Shown piece after piece: positions 27,109 to 34,871 of a stretch of DNA of 64,000 bases (its first letter is position 1; each line of letters opens with the position of its first letter). Source of the DNA: Kineosporia corallincola (lineage in GTDB: Bacteria; Actinomycetota; Actinomycetes; Actinomycetales; Kineosporiaceae); contig NZ_JAHBAY010000016.1 in NCBI RefSeq assembly GCF_018499875.1, positions 1-64,000 of the forward strand, given 5' to 3'. Both the position numbers and the translations under genes were made by a program. The notes under the pieces were generated by a model. That model worked only from the letters and a program-made list of their open reading frames with translations. It was not told where the DNA came from and did not search any database.

Positions 27109-28884
27109 GTGAGCTCGACGTCTCTGGTCGCGGCGTCGTCCCCGTCGTCGCTGCCGCCCTCGGCCACCCGTCAGTGGTGGCGCACGCTGGCGATGACGGC
27201 TGCCCTCTCGCTGCTGGGCGCCGTGGTGATGGGACCGCTCTGGCAGGAGTACCCGCTGGTGGCCGCCGGCAGCCTGCTGTTCGGGGCGATGTTCACCTGC
27301 GCCGGGGTGATCCTCTGGGGCGAGCCGGGGCACCGCCGCACGGCCGTGCTGCTGATCGCCGCGGCCCTGCTGTGGTCGCTGGGCTGGAGCGAGGAGTGGG
27401 CCTTCGGGCCGATGCCGTTGCTGTCCGGGCCGTCCAGCTTCCTGGCGCTCTCGCTGGCCGTGTGGGCGATGTTCCGCTACCCCGAACCGGCGCTGATGAA
27501 CCGCGTGGAGCGGGTGTTCGTGCTGGTGCTCGGGGTGGTGGTGGTCGGCGGCATCCTGGCGCAAGACCTCACCATGCGCCCGGAGTGGAAGGACTACGAC
27601 CCGGGCTCGTGGTGGATCACGCTGCACGCCGACCGTACCCTGAACGACGCGGTGATCCAGCTGAACAGCGCCTGCCAGCTGGTGCTGGCCACCGGGTTCA
27701 CGGCGCTGTGGGTGGTGCGCATCCGGCGCATGCGCGGGCTCGACCGCGACCTGCTCGCCCCGATGGCTGTCAGCGCCCCGGCCGCCACCCTGGCCGCGGT
27801 CACCGTGCCGGTGGTGCAGCTGCTCGGCTGGCACGGCGCCGGGCGCGACGTCGCGTTCGCGGTGCAGGCCGCGGTGTTCGCCAGTGTCCCGGTGGCGTTC
27901 CTGGCCAGCGTGGTGCGGCGGCGCCTGGCCGACGACGCGGTGCTCACCCTGGTGCGGCGGGTGCAGCGCCACCCCACCCCCGAGGCCGTGCAGAGCGCGC
28001 TGCGCTCGGCGCTGCTCGACGACTCGCTGCGGGTGCTCTACTGGGCGCCGGAGCTGAACACCTACGTCGACGTGTCCGGGGTGCCGGGGGGCGAACCCGG
28101 CTCCGGTGATCGCCTGCGGTTGCCGGTCACCTCGGCGGTGGGCGCCTCGCTGGCCCTGATCGACACCGACCCGGTGCTGCGCCGGCACCCGAACGTGGTC
28201 ACCAACGCCGTGGCGGCCAGCGGCCTGGCCCTGGAGAACGCCCAGCTCCAGGCCGCGGTGCTGGGCCGGCTCAGCCAGGTGCGGTCGGTGCGCATGCAGG
28301 CGGTGCAGGCCGGGGTGACCGAGCGCCGCCGGGTGGAGCGCGACCTGCACGACGGCGCCCAGCAGCGTCTCCTGGCCCTGAAACTCTTTCTGGCGGCGTC
28401 CGACTCGCCCACCCTGCCGGATCCCTCGCGCGAGCGGCTGCGCGGCATCAGCCAGGAGCTCTCCCTGGCCCTGGACGAGCTGCGCGACCTGGCGCGCGGC
28501 ATCCACCCGGCGGTGCTGAGCCAGGCCGGGCTGGGCGCGGCGGTGGAGGCGATGGCCCAGCGGCACCCGGTGGCCGTCGACGTGGCGCTGCCCGGCGGCC
28601 GGTTCCCGGCGGCCACCGAGGAGACCGCCTACTTCCTGGTGTGCTCGGTGCTGGACACGATGAGCGAACCGGACGGGGACGCCCGGGTGGAGGTGCGGGG
28701 GCACACCAGCGAGGGGGTGCTCACCGTGGAGATCGAGATCCACGACGACCGCCCGACACCCCTGCGGCTGGGCGCCGAGCTGCCGGGCATGCTCGACCGG
28801 GTGCGGGCGCTCGGCGGTGACATCATGTTCTCCGCGCTGGGGCGCGGCGGGTCGCTGATGGTGGCGGCGATTCCCTGTTCCTAA
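27109..28884 (+). CDS. Sensor histidine kinase-like protein with degraded ATPase domain
   Basis: 591 residues. Residues about 25-265 hold roughly seven membrane spans, then a GAF-like segment (about 290-395, LRLPVTSAVGASLALIDTDPVLRRH) and the HisKA_3 dimerisation helix with phospho-accepting His in RRRVERDLHDGAQQRLLAL (about residue 415). The ATPase domain is poor. The N-box reads YFLVCSVLDTM rather than ...EALTNxxxHA, and the usual DDGxGG is HDDRPTPLRLG, though the later GMLDRVRALGGD survives. It may be unable to phosphorylate itself. No response regulator is adjacent. GTG start. Its last 62 bp overlap the convergent TetR gene. Confidence 0.85.
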   Translation: MSSTSLVAASSPSSLPPSATRQWWRTLAMTAALSLLGAVVMGPLWQEYPLVAAGSLLFGAMFTCAGVILWGEPGHRRTAVLLIAAALLWSLGWSEEWAFGPMPLLSGPSSFLALSLAVWAMFRYPEPALMNRVERVFVLVLGVVVVGGILAQDLTMRPEWKDYDPGSWWITLHADRTLNDAVIQLNSACQLVLATGFTALWVVRIRRMRGLDRDLLAPMAVSAPAATLAAVTVPVVQLLGWHGAGRDVAFAVQAAVFASVPVAFLASVVRRRLADDAVLTLVRRVQRHPTPEAVQSALRSALLDDSLRVLYWAPELNTYVDVSGVPGGEPGSGDRLRLPVTSAVGASLALIDTDPVLRRHPNVVTNAVAASGLALENAQLQAAVLGRLSQVRSVRMQAVQAGVTERRRVERDLHDGAQQRLLALKLFLAASDSPTLPDPSRERLRGISQELSLALDELRDLARGIHPAVLSQAGLGAAVEAMAQRHPVAVDVALPGGRFPAATEETAYFLVCSVLDTMSEPDGDARVEVRGHTSEGVLTVEIEIHDDRPTPLRLGAELPGMLDRVRALGGDIMFSALGRGGSLMVAAIPCS

Positions 28885-29518
28885 TGGTGGACGTCCGACC
28901 GCCCGGTTCCGGGGTGGTCAGGATCAGGCCGGGAAGGGTTTCGCACAGCCACTTCTCGGACTCGTCGAGCGTCCACCCGAGGTCGTCGGTGCGGATGAAG
29001 TAGGCCGCGTTGCACAGGTGCAGCCAGAGCAGGTCGACGGCCCGCCCGGCCGGCACGCCCAGCGCGCCGAGCTCGTCGAGGCGGTGCGTGGTGAGCTCCA
29101 GCCCGGCCCGCATCGAGCGGTGCGCGATGTCCTGGCTCTCGCGCACCGCCGGATCCTGCGCCGCCGCGGCCGCGACCTGGCGCATGAGCGGTGACCAGGC
29201 CTCGAACTGCTCGCGGGTGACGTGCACCGTGTAGGCCAGCAGCTCGGCCGGGTCGGTGGCGGTGCGCAGGCGTTCCAGGATGCCGGCGATGTCTTCGGAC
29301 TCCGTGCCGGCCAGTAGCAGGGCCCGCAGCAGGCCGCTCTTGCCCCCGCCGACCGCGTACACGGTGGCCGGGGCGACCCGGGCGGCGCGGGCGATCTCGT
29401 CGACCTTGGTGGCGAAATAGCCCTGGGAGATGAACAAGTCGCGGGCGGCCTCGGTGATCGCCTGCCGGGTGAGCTCCGCGTACTCGGCCCTGCGTCCCTT
29501 ACCTGCCTCTTTCGCCAC
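28823..29518 (-). CDS. TetR family regulator
   Basis: 231 residues. The N-terminal HTH is standard: LTRQAITEAARDLFISQGYFATKVDEIARAARVAPATVYAVGGGKSGLLRALL. The ligand domain (about 65-200) is helical, with LLWLHLCNAAYFIRTDDLGWTLDESEKWLCETL near the end. The last 25 residues are Arg/Pro-rich and encoded over the end of the kinase gene, so the natural stop may be a recent extension. Divergent from the glycosyltransferase, with a near-perfect palindrome (29549-29568) between, which it probably binds. Confidence 0.9.
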   Translation of the reverse strand: MAKEAGKGRRAEYAELTRQAITEAARDLFISQGYFATKVDEIARAARVAPATVYAVGGGKSGLLRALLLAGTESEDIAGILERLRTATDPAELLAYTVHVTREQFEAWSPLMRQVAAAAAQDPAVRESQDIAHRSMRAGLELTTHRLDELGALGVPAGRAVDLLWLHLCNAAYFIRTDDLGWTLDESEKWLCETLPGLILTTPEPGGRTSTIRNRESPPPSATRRAPARRT

Positions 29519-29548
29519 CCCCGGATCCTAGCTGCTATGTTCGCCAGA

Positions 29549-29568
29549 GTTGACTCTGATGAATCAAC
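29549..29568. promoter_or_regulatory. TetR-type operator before the glycosyltransferase
   Basis: GTTGACTCTGATGAATCAAC is a palindrome with a single mismatched pair, just downstream of a -10-like TATGTT (29536-29541). A repressor bound here would block the glycosyltransferase-azoreductase transcript. Confidence 0.65.
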
Positions 29569-29594
29569 GAAACTCCAGAAAGGGGAGTTCGCTC

Positions 29595-30743
29595 TTGCGT
29601 ATCCTGATCAGCAGCTGCCCGGCGCACGGCCACCTGCTGCCGATGCTCCCGCTGGCCCGGGCCGCCCAGCAGGCCGGTCACCAGGTCGCCCTGCTCAGCC
29701 ACCCGTCCGTCGGCGGGCTCGCGCCGTTCCTGCCGCTGCTGCCCGCCGGGCCCTCGGTGCCGGAGACGCTGGCCGAGGTGATGCGGCGCTCCGGCGTCGA
29801 CGCCCGCGACGTGCCGATCGACGAGTCCGCCGAGAACGCGCAGCAGGGCCCGATCGACTTCTTCGTGCACGCCCGCATGGACCTGGGGGCGGAGCAGGCC
29901 CTGGCCGCGGCCCGCGACTTCGCGCCCGACCTGGTGGTGGCCGACATCGCCGACCTGTACGGCCCCTACGTGGCCGCGGCGCTCGGCGTGCCCTGGGCCG
30001 CGCACGGCGCCAGCCTGCCGTTCAACGAGCAGCTGGCGCGGTTCTTCGAGGCCGCCACGATCGAGCGGTTCGCCCGGGAGAACGTCCATTTCACCGGGCC
30101 GGTGGCCTATCTCGACCCCTGGCCGGACCTGCTGCTGCGCCCGTCCGACGTCTACCCGGCCCCGCGCATCCCGGTGCGCGCGCAGCCGCACGCCGGTGAC
30201 GGGCCGGTCTGGCAGCGCCCCGCCCACGGCGAGCGGCCCACGGTGCTGCTGACGCTCGGCACGGTGGTGGAAGACCCGCAGGCGCTCGGCGGGGCGCTGG
30301 ATTCGCTGCTGGAACTCGACGTGGACGTGATCGTGGCCCCGCACGCCGCCGGCGACCTGGGCGGCCGCACGCCCGACCCGCAGCGGGTGCACGTGGCCGG
30401 GTTCGTGCCGATGAAAGACCTGCTGGACAGCGGCGTCGACGTGGTGGTGACGGCCGGCGGAGCGGGCACGGTGCTGTCCGCGCTGTCGGCCGGGGTGCCG
30501 CTGGTGCTGCTGCCGCTGGGGCTGGACAAGCCGATGAACGCCGACCGGGTGGCCTCGGTGGGCGCCGGCACGGTGGTGAACGCGCCGGGCGAGATCGCCC
30601 CGGCCGTCGCCGAGGTGCTCGCCCACCGGCACTACGCCGAGGCCGCGGCCCGGGTGGCCGACAGCGTCTGCTCCTCCCGGCCGGCCCCGGCCGCCCTCGA
30701 CCTGCTCATCGAAACCGCTCTGACGACAAGGAAGTCCCGCTGA
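29595..30743 (+). CDS. MGT-type glycosyltransferase (GT1 family)
   Basis: 382 residues, GT-B fold, family 1. The N-domain begins RILISSCPAHGHLLPMLPLARAAQQAGHQVALLSH, with the acceptor-side catalytic His in HGH. The C-domain has VLLTLGTVVEDPQ, VHVAGFVPMKDLLDSGVDVVVTAGGAGTVLSALSAGVPLVLLPLGLDKPMNADRVASVGAG, the nucleotide-sugar motif, with H-x-G replaced by TAGGAGT. It is like macrolide-inactivating and antibiotic glycosyltransferases. TTG 29595 is taken as start, since AAAGGGGAG lies 8 bp upstream. It shares TGATG with the azoreductase and is under TetR control, which suggests a drug or xenobiotic response. Confidence 0.88.
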   Translation: MRILISSCPAHGHLLPMLPLARAAQQAGHQVALLSHPSVGGLAPFLPLLPAGPSVPETLAEVMRRSGVDARDVPIDESAENAQQGPIDFFVHARMDLGAEQALAAARDFAPDLVVADIADLYGPYVAAALGVPWAAHGASLPFNEQLARFFEAATIERFARENVHFTGPVAYLDPWPDLLLRPSDVYPAPRIPVRAQPHAGDGPVWQRPAHGERPTVLLTLGTVVEDPQALGGALDSLLELDVDVIVAPHAAGDLGGRTPDPQRVHVAGFVPMKDLLDSGVDVVVTAGGAGTVLSALSAGVPLVLLPLGLDKPMNADRVASVGAGTVVNAPGEIAPAVAEVLAHRHYAEAAARVADSVCSSRPAPAALDLLIETALTTRKSR

Positions 30744-31372
30744 TGACCCTGCTCCGTATCGACGCCAGCATCCTCGGGCCGTACTCGGCCGGCAGCGAGC
30801 TGGCCGACCTGGTGCTCGAGGCCTGGAGCGAGCGGCGCCCGCACGAGCCCGTCGTCACCCGGCACCTGGGCACCGACCCGCTGCCGGCGACGGCCTGGGC
30901 GGCGGCGGTGTCGTCGTTCTCGGTGCCCGAGGAGCAGCGGACCCCGGCCCAGCGCGAGGCACTGGCCCTGGCGCACGAGCTGATCACGGAGGTGCGCTCG
31001 GCCGACGCCCTGCTGCTGGCGTTCCCGCTGTACAACTGGGGTGTTTCGCAGAACGTCAAGGTCTGGATCGACCTGCTGGTGGCCGGCGGCGCCGCCACCG
31101 AACGGGTGCTCGAGGGCAAGCCGGTGGTGTTGGTGAGCACCCGCGGCGGCGCCTACGGGCCGGGCATGCCGCGCGAGGGCTGGGACCACAACACGCCGTA
31201 CCTGCGGCAGGTGCTCGCCGGGTTCTGGGGCGCCGACCTGACCGTGGTGGAGCGCGAACTCACCCTGGCCGGAACGGATCCCGCGCTGGACCGGCTGGCC
31301 GCCGAGGCCGAGGCGGAGCGGCTGCGGGCGCGTGCGGAGGCCACGGCGGCGGGCAGGGCGCTGGCAGGCTGA
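30743..31372 (+). CDS. FMN-dependent NADH-azoreductase-like flavoprotein
   Basis: 209 residues of the flavodoxin-like AzoR family. LLRIDASILGPYSAGSELADLVLEAW is the FMN phosphate loop region (normally S-x-R/S-xx-S-S), FPLYNWGVSQNVKVWIDLLV holds the F-P-x-Y/M-N-W flavin motif, and VSTRGGAYGPGMPREGWDHNTPYLRQVLAGFWG the second flavin loop. It reduces azo dyes and quinones with NADH. It shares TGATG with the glycosyltransferase upstream, so both respond to the TetR protein. Confidence 0.92.
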   Translation: MTLLRIDASILGPYSAGSELADLVLEAWSERRPHEPVVTRHLGTDPLPATAWAAAVSSFSVPEEQRTPAQREALALAHELITEVRSADALLLAFPLYNWGVSQNVKVWIDLLVAGGAATERVLEGKPVVLVSTRGGAYGPGMPREGWDHNTPYLRQVLAGFWGADLTVVERELTLAGTDPALDRLAAEAEAERLRARAEATAAGRALAG

Positions 31373-31382
31373 GCGGGTCTGC

Positions 31383-31997
31383 TCACTCCTGGGTCATGTC
31401 GCCGTAGGTGGGCACGCCGATCCGGTCGTAGGTGAGCTGGACGGTGCCGCCCGGGTGCACGATCCCCTCGGCCAGGTGCAGGGCCGCGGGGATCGTGCCC
31501 TCGCCGAACACCCGCTTGCCGCTGCCCAGCAGCACCGGGTACTGCCACAGGTGCAGCCGGTCGACCAGGTCCAGGCGCAGCAGCGACTGCACCAGGCCGA
31601 GACTGCCGATCACGTGGACGTGTTCGTGCCGTTGCCTGAGCTCGCCGACGGCGGTGGCCAGGTCGCCGGGGATCAGCGACGAGTTCTGCCAGCCCAGGTC
31701 GCCGGACAGGGTGCGGCTGGCGACCCGCTTGGGCACGGCGTTGAGCAGGGACGTCCAGGGGATACCGGCGGGGGCCTGGGGCCAGTAGGCGGCGAAGATG
31801 TCGTAGGTGCGGCGGCCGAGCAGCAGCACGTCGAGGGTCTTGGCCTGCTCGAACACGGCGTCGGCCCGATCCTCTTCGAGCAGCGGGGCCTGCCAGCCGC
31901 CGTGGGTGAAGCCGCCCTCCGGATCCTCCTGGGGGCCGCCGGGTGCCTGCGCCACACCGTCGAGGGTGATGAACTCGGTGACGACGAGCCTGCCCAT
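31383..31997 (-). CDS. RibD C-terminal/dihydrofolate reductase-like protein
   Basis: 204 residues of the stand-alone RibD_C domain family common in actinobacteria: RLVVTEFITLDGVAQAPGG at the start, LLLGRRTYDIFAAYWP, KRVASRTLSGDLGWQNSSLI, HVIGSLGLVQSLLRLDLVDRLHLWQYPVLLGSGKRVFGEG. It is a NADPH-dependent reductase fold whose substrates are mostly unknown. Not the folate enzyme. AGGAGG precedes ATG 31997. Convergent with the azoreductase. Confidence 0.92.
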   Translation of the reverse strand: MGRLVVTEFITLDGVAQAPGGPQEDPEGGFTHGGWQAPLLEEDRADAVFEQAKTLDVLLLGRRTYDIFAAYWPQAPAGIPWTSLLNAVPKRVASRTLSGDLGWQNSSLIPGDLATAVGELRQRHEHVHVIGSLGLVQSLLRLDLVDRLHLWQYPVLLGSGKRVFGEGTIPAALHLAEGIVHPGGTVQLTYDRIGVPTYGDMTQE

Positions 31998-32144
31998 GGT
32001 TCCTCCTGCGGTCGAGTCCGGATCCGCTGACCTCCAGGAGACCGCCCGGCCGGGCGGAACTCATCGCCTTGCGGCGAAACCGTCCGGGCGCCGGCCGGCG
32101 CGGATATTCTCGGGGGCACCGGACCTGCCGACCGAGGGAACGAC

Positions 32145-32717
32145 ATGTCCATGCCGCAACACACCCCGGTGCGCCGACGCGACTGGGAGAGGATCGGCGC
32201 CGTCGCCGGGGTGGTCGGCGTCGTCATCGCGCTGGTGGCGATCCTGGTCAGCCACTCCGACGCGAGCAGCGGCGACACCACCGGCACGCAGCAACCGGCG
32301 GTGCAGGGGCAGAACCCGGTTCAGGACGAGGACACCTCGCCCGGGACGGAGCGGACCACCTCCGGGCAGGACCTGCTCGATGCCCTCGACCTGCCCCGGG
32401 CCTACGTCGGCACCTGGCGGGGCATGGTGAAACAGGGCGACCAGAAATACCTGGCCGTGCTCCGGCTCACCGCCGGCTCGGCGGGGGAGTCGGTCGGCGG
32501 CAGCGAGTACCCCACCCTGGAGTGCACCGGCGAGCTCCAGCTGATCAGCGGGGGCGACGACGTGGTGGTGAAGGAGGACGTGGACTCCACGGGCTGCGTC
32601 GACGTCGAGATCCGGCTGGCCCTGCGCGACGACGGCACGCTCGACTACCGGGTGGAGGGGAACGGTTTCCTGGTGGAAGCCTGCCACGGCGTGCTGGCCC
32701 GGGAACGCGAGAAGTGA
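32145..32717 (+). CDS. Single-pass membrane protein with extracellular domain
   Basis: 190 residues. One membrane span at about 17-37 (IGAVAGVVGVVIALVAILVS) follows a basic RRRDWER start, so the rest is outside. A Ser/Thr/Gln linker precedes a beta domain: YVGTWRGMVKQGDQKYLAVLRLTAGSAGESVGGSEYPTLECTGELQLISGGDDVVVKEDVDSTGCVDVEIRLALRDDGTLDYRV. That pattern, with two Cys likely paired, is familiar from actinobacterial extracellular domains, some fused to Ser/Thr kinases. Function unknown. The MITE-like element begins only 4 bp after its stop. Confidence 0.75.
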   Translation: MSMPQHTPVRRRDWERIGAVAGVVGVVIALVAILVSHSDASSGDTTGTQQPAVQGQNPVQDEDTSPGTERTTSGQDLLDALDLPRAYVGTWRGMVKQGDQKYLAVLRLTAGSAGESVGGSEYPTLECTGELQLISGGDDVVVKEDVDSTGCVDVEIRLALRDDGTLDYRVEGNGFLVEACHGVLAREREK

Positions 32718-32720
32718 CCG

Positions 32721-32892
32721 CCTAGGGCGTGTTTTGGAATTCCATGCCTACTGCGGGGCACCCGTGACGCCGTCTGACCGCGTCCGGCGTGGCCCCACGT
32801 AGAACACCGCTACGAGGGGCCCCACCGGCCGCGTCAGCCGACGCCCCGGGCACCTCCTCGCTACGGCAGCGAATTCCAAAACAAGCCCTAGG
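32721..32892. mobile_element. MITE-like element, 172 bp, 22-bp terminal inverted repeats
   Basis: The ends CCTAGGGCGTGTTTTGG... (32721-32742) and its inverse (32871-32892) match at 21 of 22 bases, each running on to GAATTC. Both ends carry CTAG, which reads as a target duplication, as for IS5-type transposases with YTAR targets. The interior has no reading frame and many short inverted repeats (for example GGGGCCCC-like stems at 32818-32824). Together these are the marks of a non-autonomous transposable element. It lies between two gene ends; the TAG stop of the flavodoxin gene lies within its right end. Confidence 0.75.
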
Positions 32893-33370
32893 ACGGCACC
32901 GGCGCGAGCGACGCGGCCAGGTTCTCTCCCCAGCGCTGGGCGTGGTCCAGTTCGCCGTCCTCCATCGGCCCGAGAACGCCCTTCGCGCAGAAGGATTCGT
33001 GGCCGCGCAGCTGAAGACCCAGACGCCGCAGGCGATGACTGACGGTGCGCGCCGGCCGGCCGGTGAACGGCCCGCCGGCGTGCGTGTCGAACGACGCCGC
33101 GGGAATGCCCGCCGGGTGCAGGGTCTCGAGCCAGTCCCGCACGCTCGCGCAGGCGTACCGGTCCACCCCGTCGCCCTCCGGGACGCCGTGGCCCAGGGCG
33201 TGGGTGGGGGCGCCGACCACCAGCAGGGCGACGTCGTCGCCGAGCACGACCGGGGCGCTCGCCGGGGTGTGGATGTCGACCCGCACGACCGTCCCGAGCC
33301 CGGCGGCGACCGCCCGGGCCACCGACTCGGTGTTGCCGAACCTGGACTCGTACACCAGCAGTGCCCTCAT
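32888..33370 (-). CDS. Flavodoxin domain protein
   Basis: 160 residues. The FMN phosphate loop VYESRFGNTESVARAVAAGL at the N-terminus is exactly flavodoxin, with LLVVGAPTHALG the second flavin loop; the mid-part GPFTGRPARTVSHRLRRLGLQLRGHESFCAKGVLGPM is that of actinobacterial flavodoxin-domain proteins. It carries electrons or acts as a quinone reductase. Its stop TAG lies in the CCTAGG at the right end of the MITE, so the insertion kept the frame intact. Divergent from the P450 gene, for which it might be a redox partner. Confidence 0.88.
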   Translation of the reverse strand: MRALLVYESRFGNTESVARAVAAGLGTVVRVDIHTPASAPVVLGDDVALLVVGAPTHALGHGVPEGDGVDRYACASVRDWLETLHPAGIPAASFDTHAGGPFTGRPARTVSHRLRRLGLQLRGHESFCAKGVLGPMEDGELDHAQRWGENLAASLAPVPS

Positions 33371-33572
33371 GGCTGCCCTCTGAACCTCGGTGGATCATGA
33401 TGTTTCGGTGACACCAGTCTGGACGGCACGCCGGACCGGACGGAGGGGCAGAAGTCCCCGCACACCCGACCGGAAGTCTCCGATTACCTCGCCGGTAACC
33501 CTTGGGGATGTGGCAGTCTCGAGTCGCGGAACGCGGTGACCAGGTTGCTACACCGATGACGACGGGGGCCCG

Positions 33573-34832
33573 ATGAACCGGACGACCATGCGGGAGACGG
33601 AACCGGACCGGCCCGCCCTGATCTTCACGCCCGAGGTCAAGGCCGACTCGCCCCGGGTGCTCGCCGAACTGCGGGCCCGCGGCCCGGTGCAGCGGGTCCG
33701 GCTGGGCAACGGCCTGGCCGCCTGGGCCGTGCTGTCGTACGAGGAGGCCCGCGCCGCCCTCACCCACCCGGACCTGCGGCACGACCCCACGCCGTCCGAG
33801 AAGGCCCTGGAGGCGGTGGGTTACACGGTGCACAAGCCGGGCCACGGGGTGGGCGGCTCGATGCTCCAGCTGGATCCGCCCGACCACACCCGGTTGCGCC
33901 GCCTGGTGGCGCCCGCCTTCAGCCCGCGTCGCACCCGGCTGCTGACCGAGCGGGTGCACGAGATCACCGCCGGGCTGCTCGACGCGATGGCGCCGCGCGG
34001 TGAGGCAGACCTGGTCGAGGCGTTCACCGCGCCGCTGCCGGTCACCGTGATCTGCGAGCTGCTGGGCATCCCGGCGGCCGACCGCGACAGCTTCCGGCGC
34101 TGGACCGGCGACTTCCTCGGGCTGCCCTCCGACCGGCAGCGGGCGGCGGGGCTGAGCCTGAACGGCTACGTCGCGGAGCTGGTGGAGCGCAAGCTGGCCG
34201 AGCCCGCCGACGACCTGCTGTCCGACTTGACGCTCCAGTCCAGCACCCAGGACGGCCGGCTGTCGCGGGCCGAGTTGATCGGCACGGCGGTGCTTCTCGT
34301 CATCGCCGGGCACGACACCACGGTGAACCTGATCGGCAACGCGATGGTGGCGCTGTTCCGGGCGCCGCACCAGGCCGACCTGCTGCGGGCCCGGCCGGAA
34401 CTGGTGGAACAGGCCGTGGAGGAGTTCCTGCGCCTGGACTCGTCGGTGGAGGCGTCCACGCTGCGGTTCGCGGCGAACGACCTGGAGCTGGCCGGGGTGC
34501 GCATCCGGCGGGGTGACGTGGTCGCCGTGTACCTGGGGCAGGCCAGCCGGGACGCGCCGCAGGCGGAGGGCACCGACCCGGCCGTTCTCGACGTCACCCG
34601 GCCCGGCCCGCGGCACGTGGCGTTCGGTCACGGCATCCATCACTGCCTGGGCGCGCCGCTGGCCCGCATGGAGGCGTCCGTCGCGATCGGCGCTCTGCTG
34701 CGCCGGTTTCCCGACCTGCGCCTGGCGGTGCCGCTCGACGACCTGTGCTGGATCCCGGTCGGCATGATGCGGGGTCCGCTGGAGCTGCCGGTGCGGTTCA
34801 CGCCACGCCCGCACGGTACAACGGTCCGATGA
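33573..34832 (+). CDS. Cytochrome P450 (CYP107-like)
   Basis: 419 residues, a soluble class I P450. The I-helix reads [19 protein letters not shown] with the oxygen-activating Asp-Thr pair, the K-helix EEFLRLDSS keeps Glu but has Leu-Asp where most have xxR (ExLR: E-F-L-R), and the haem loop is [20 protein letters not shown] with Cys358 as the iron ligand. Substrate unknown; CYP107-type enzymes often oxidise polyketides or macrolides. No ferredoxin gene adjoins, but a flavodoxin gene is divergent 202 bp away. TTACC...GGTAA (about 33485-33499) in the gap may be an operator. Confidence 0.94.
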   Translation: MNRTTMRETEPDRPALIFTPEVKADSPRVLAELRARGPVQRVRLGNGLAAWAVLSYEEARAALTHPDLRHDPTPSEKALEAVGYTVHKPGHGVGGSMLQLDPPDHTRLRRLVAPAFSPRRTRLLTERVHEITAGLLDAMAPRGEADLVEAFTAPLPVTVICELLGIPAADRDSFRRWTGDFLGLPSDRQRAAGLSLNGYVAELVERKLAEPADDLLSDLTLQSSTQDGRLSRAELIGTAVLLVIAGHDTTVNLIGNAMVALFRAPHQADLLRARPELVEQAVEEFLRLDSSVEASTLRFAANDLELAGVRIRRGDVVAVYLGQASRDAPQAEGTDPAVLDVTRPGPRHVAFGHGIHHCLGAPLARMEASVAIGALLRRFPDLRLAVPLDDLCWIPVGMMRGPLELPVRFTPRPHGTTVR

Positions 34833-34833
34833 G

Positions 34834-34870
34834 GGACGACGGGGAGGCCGTGCCGGGCTCCTCGTCGTCC
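34834..34870. terminator. Bidirectional hairpin between P450 and MFS genes
   Basis: GGACGACGGGGAGG (34834-34847) pairs with CTCCTCGTCGTCC (34858-34870) with one G-U pair. It starts 2 bp after the P450 stop and ends 2 bp before the convergent MFS stop. Third member of the GGACGACG hairpin family. Confidence 0.7.
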
Positions 34871-34871
34871 A

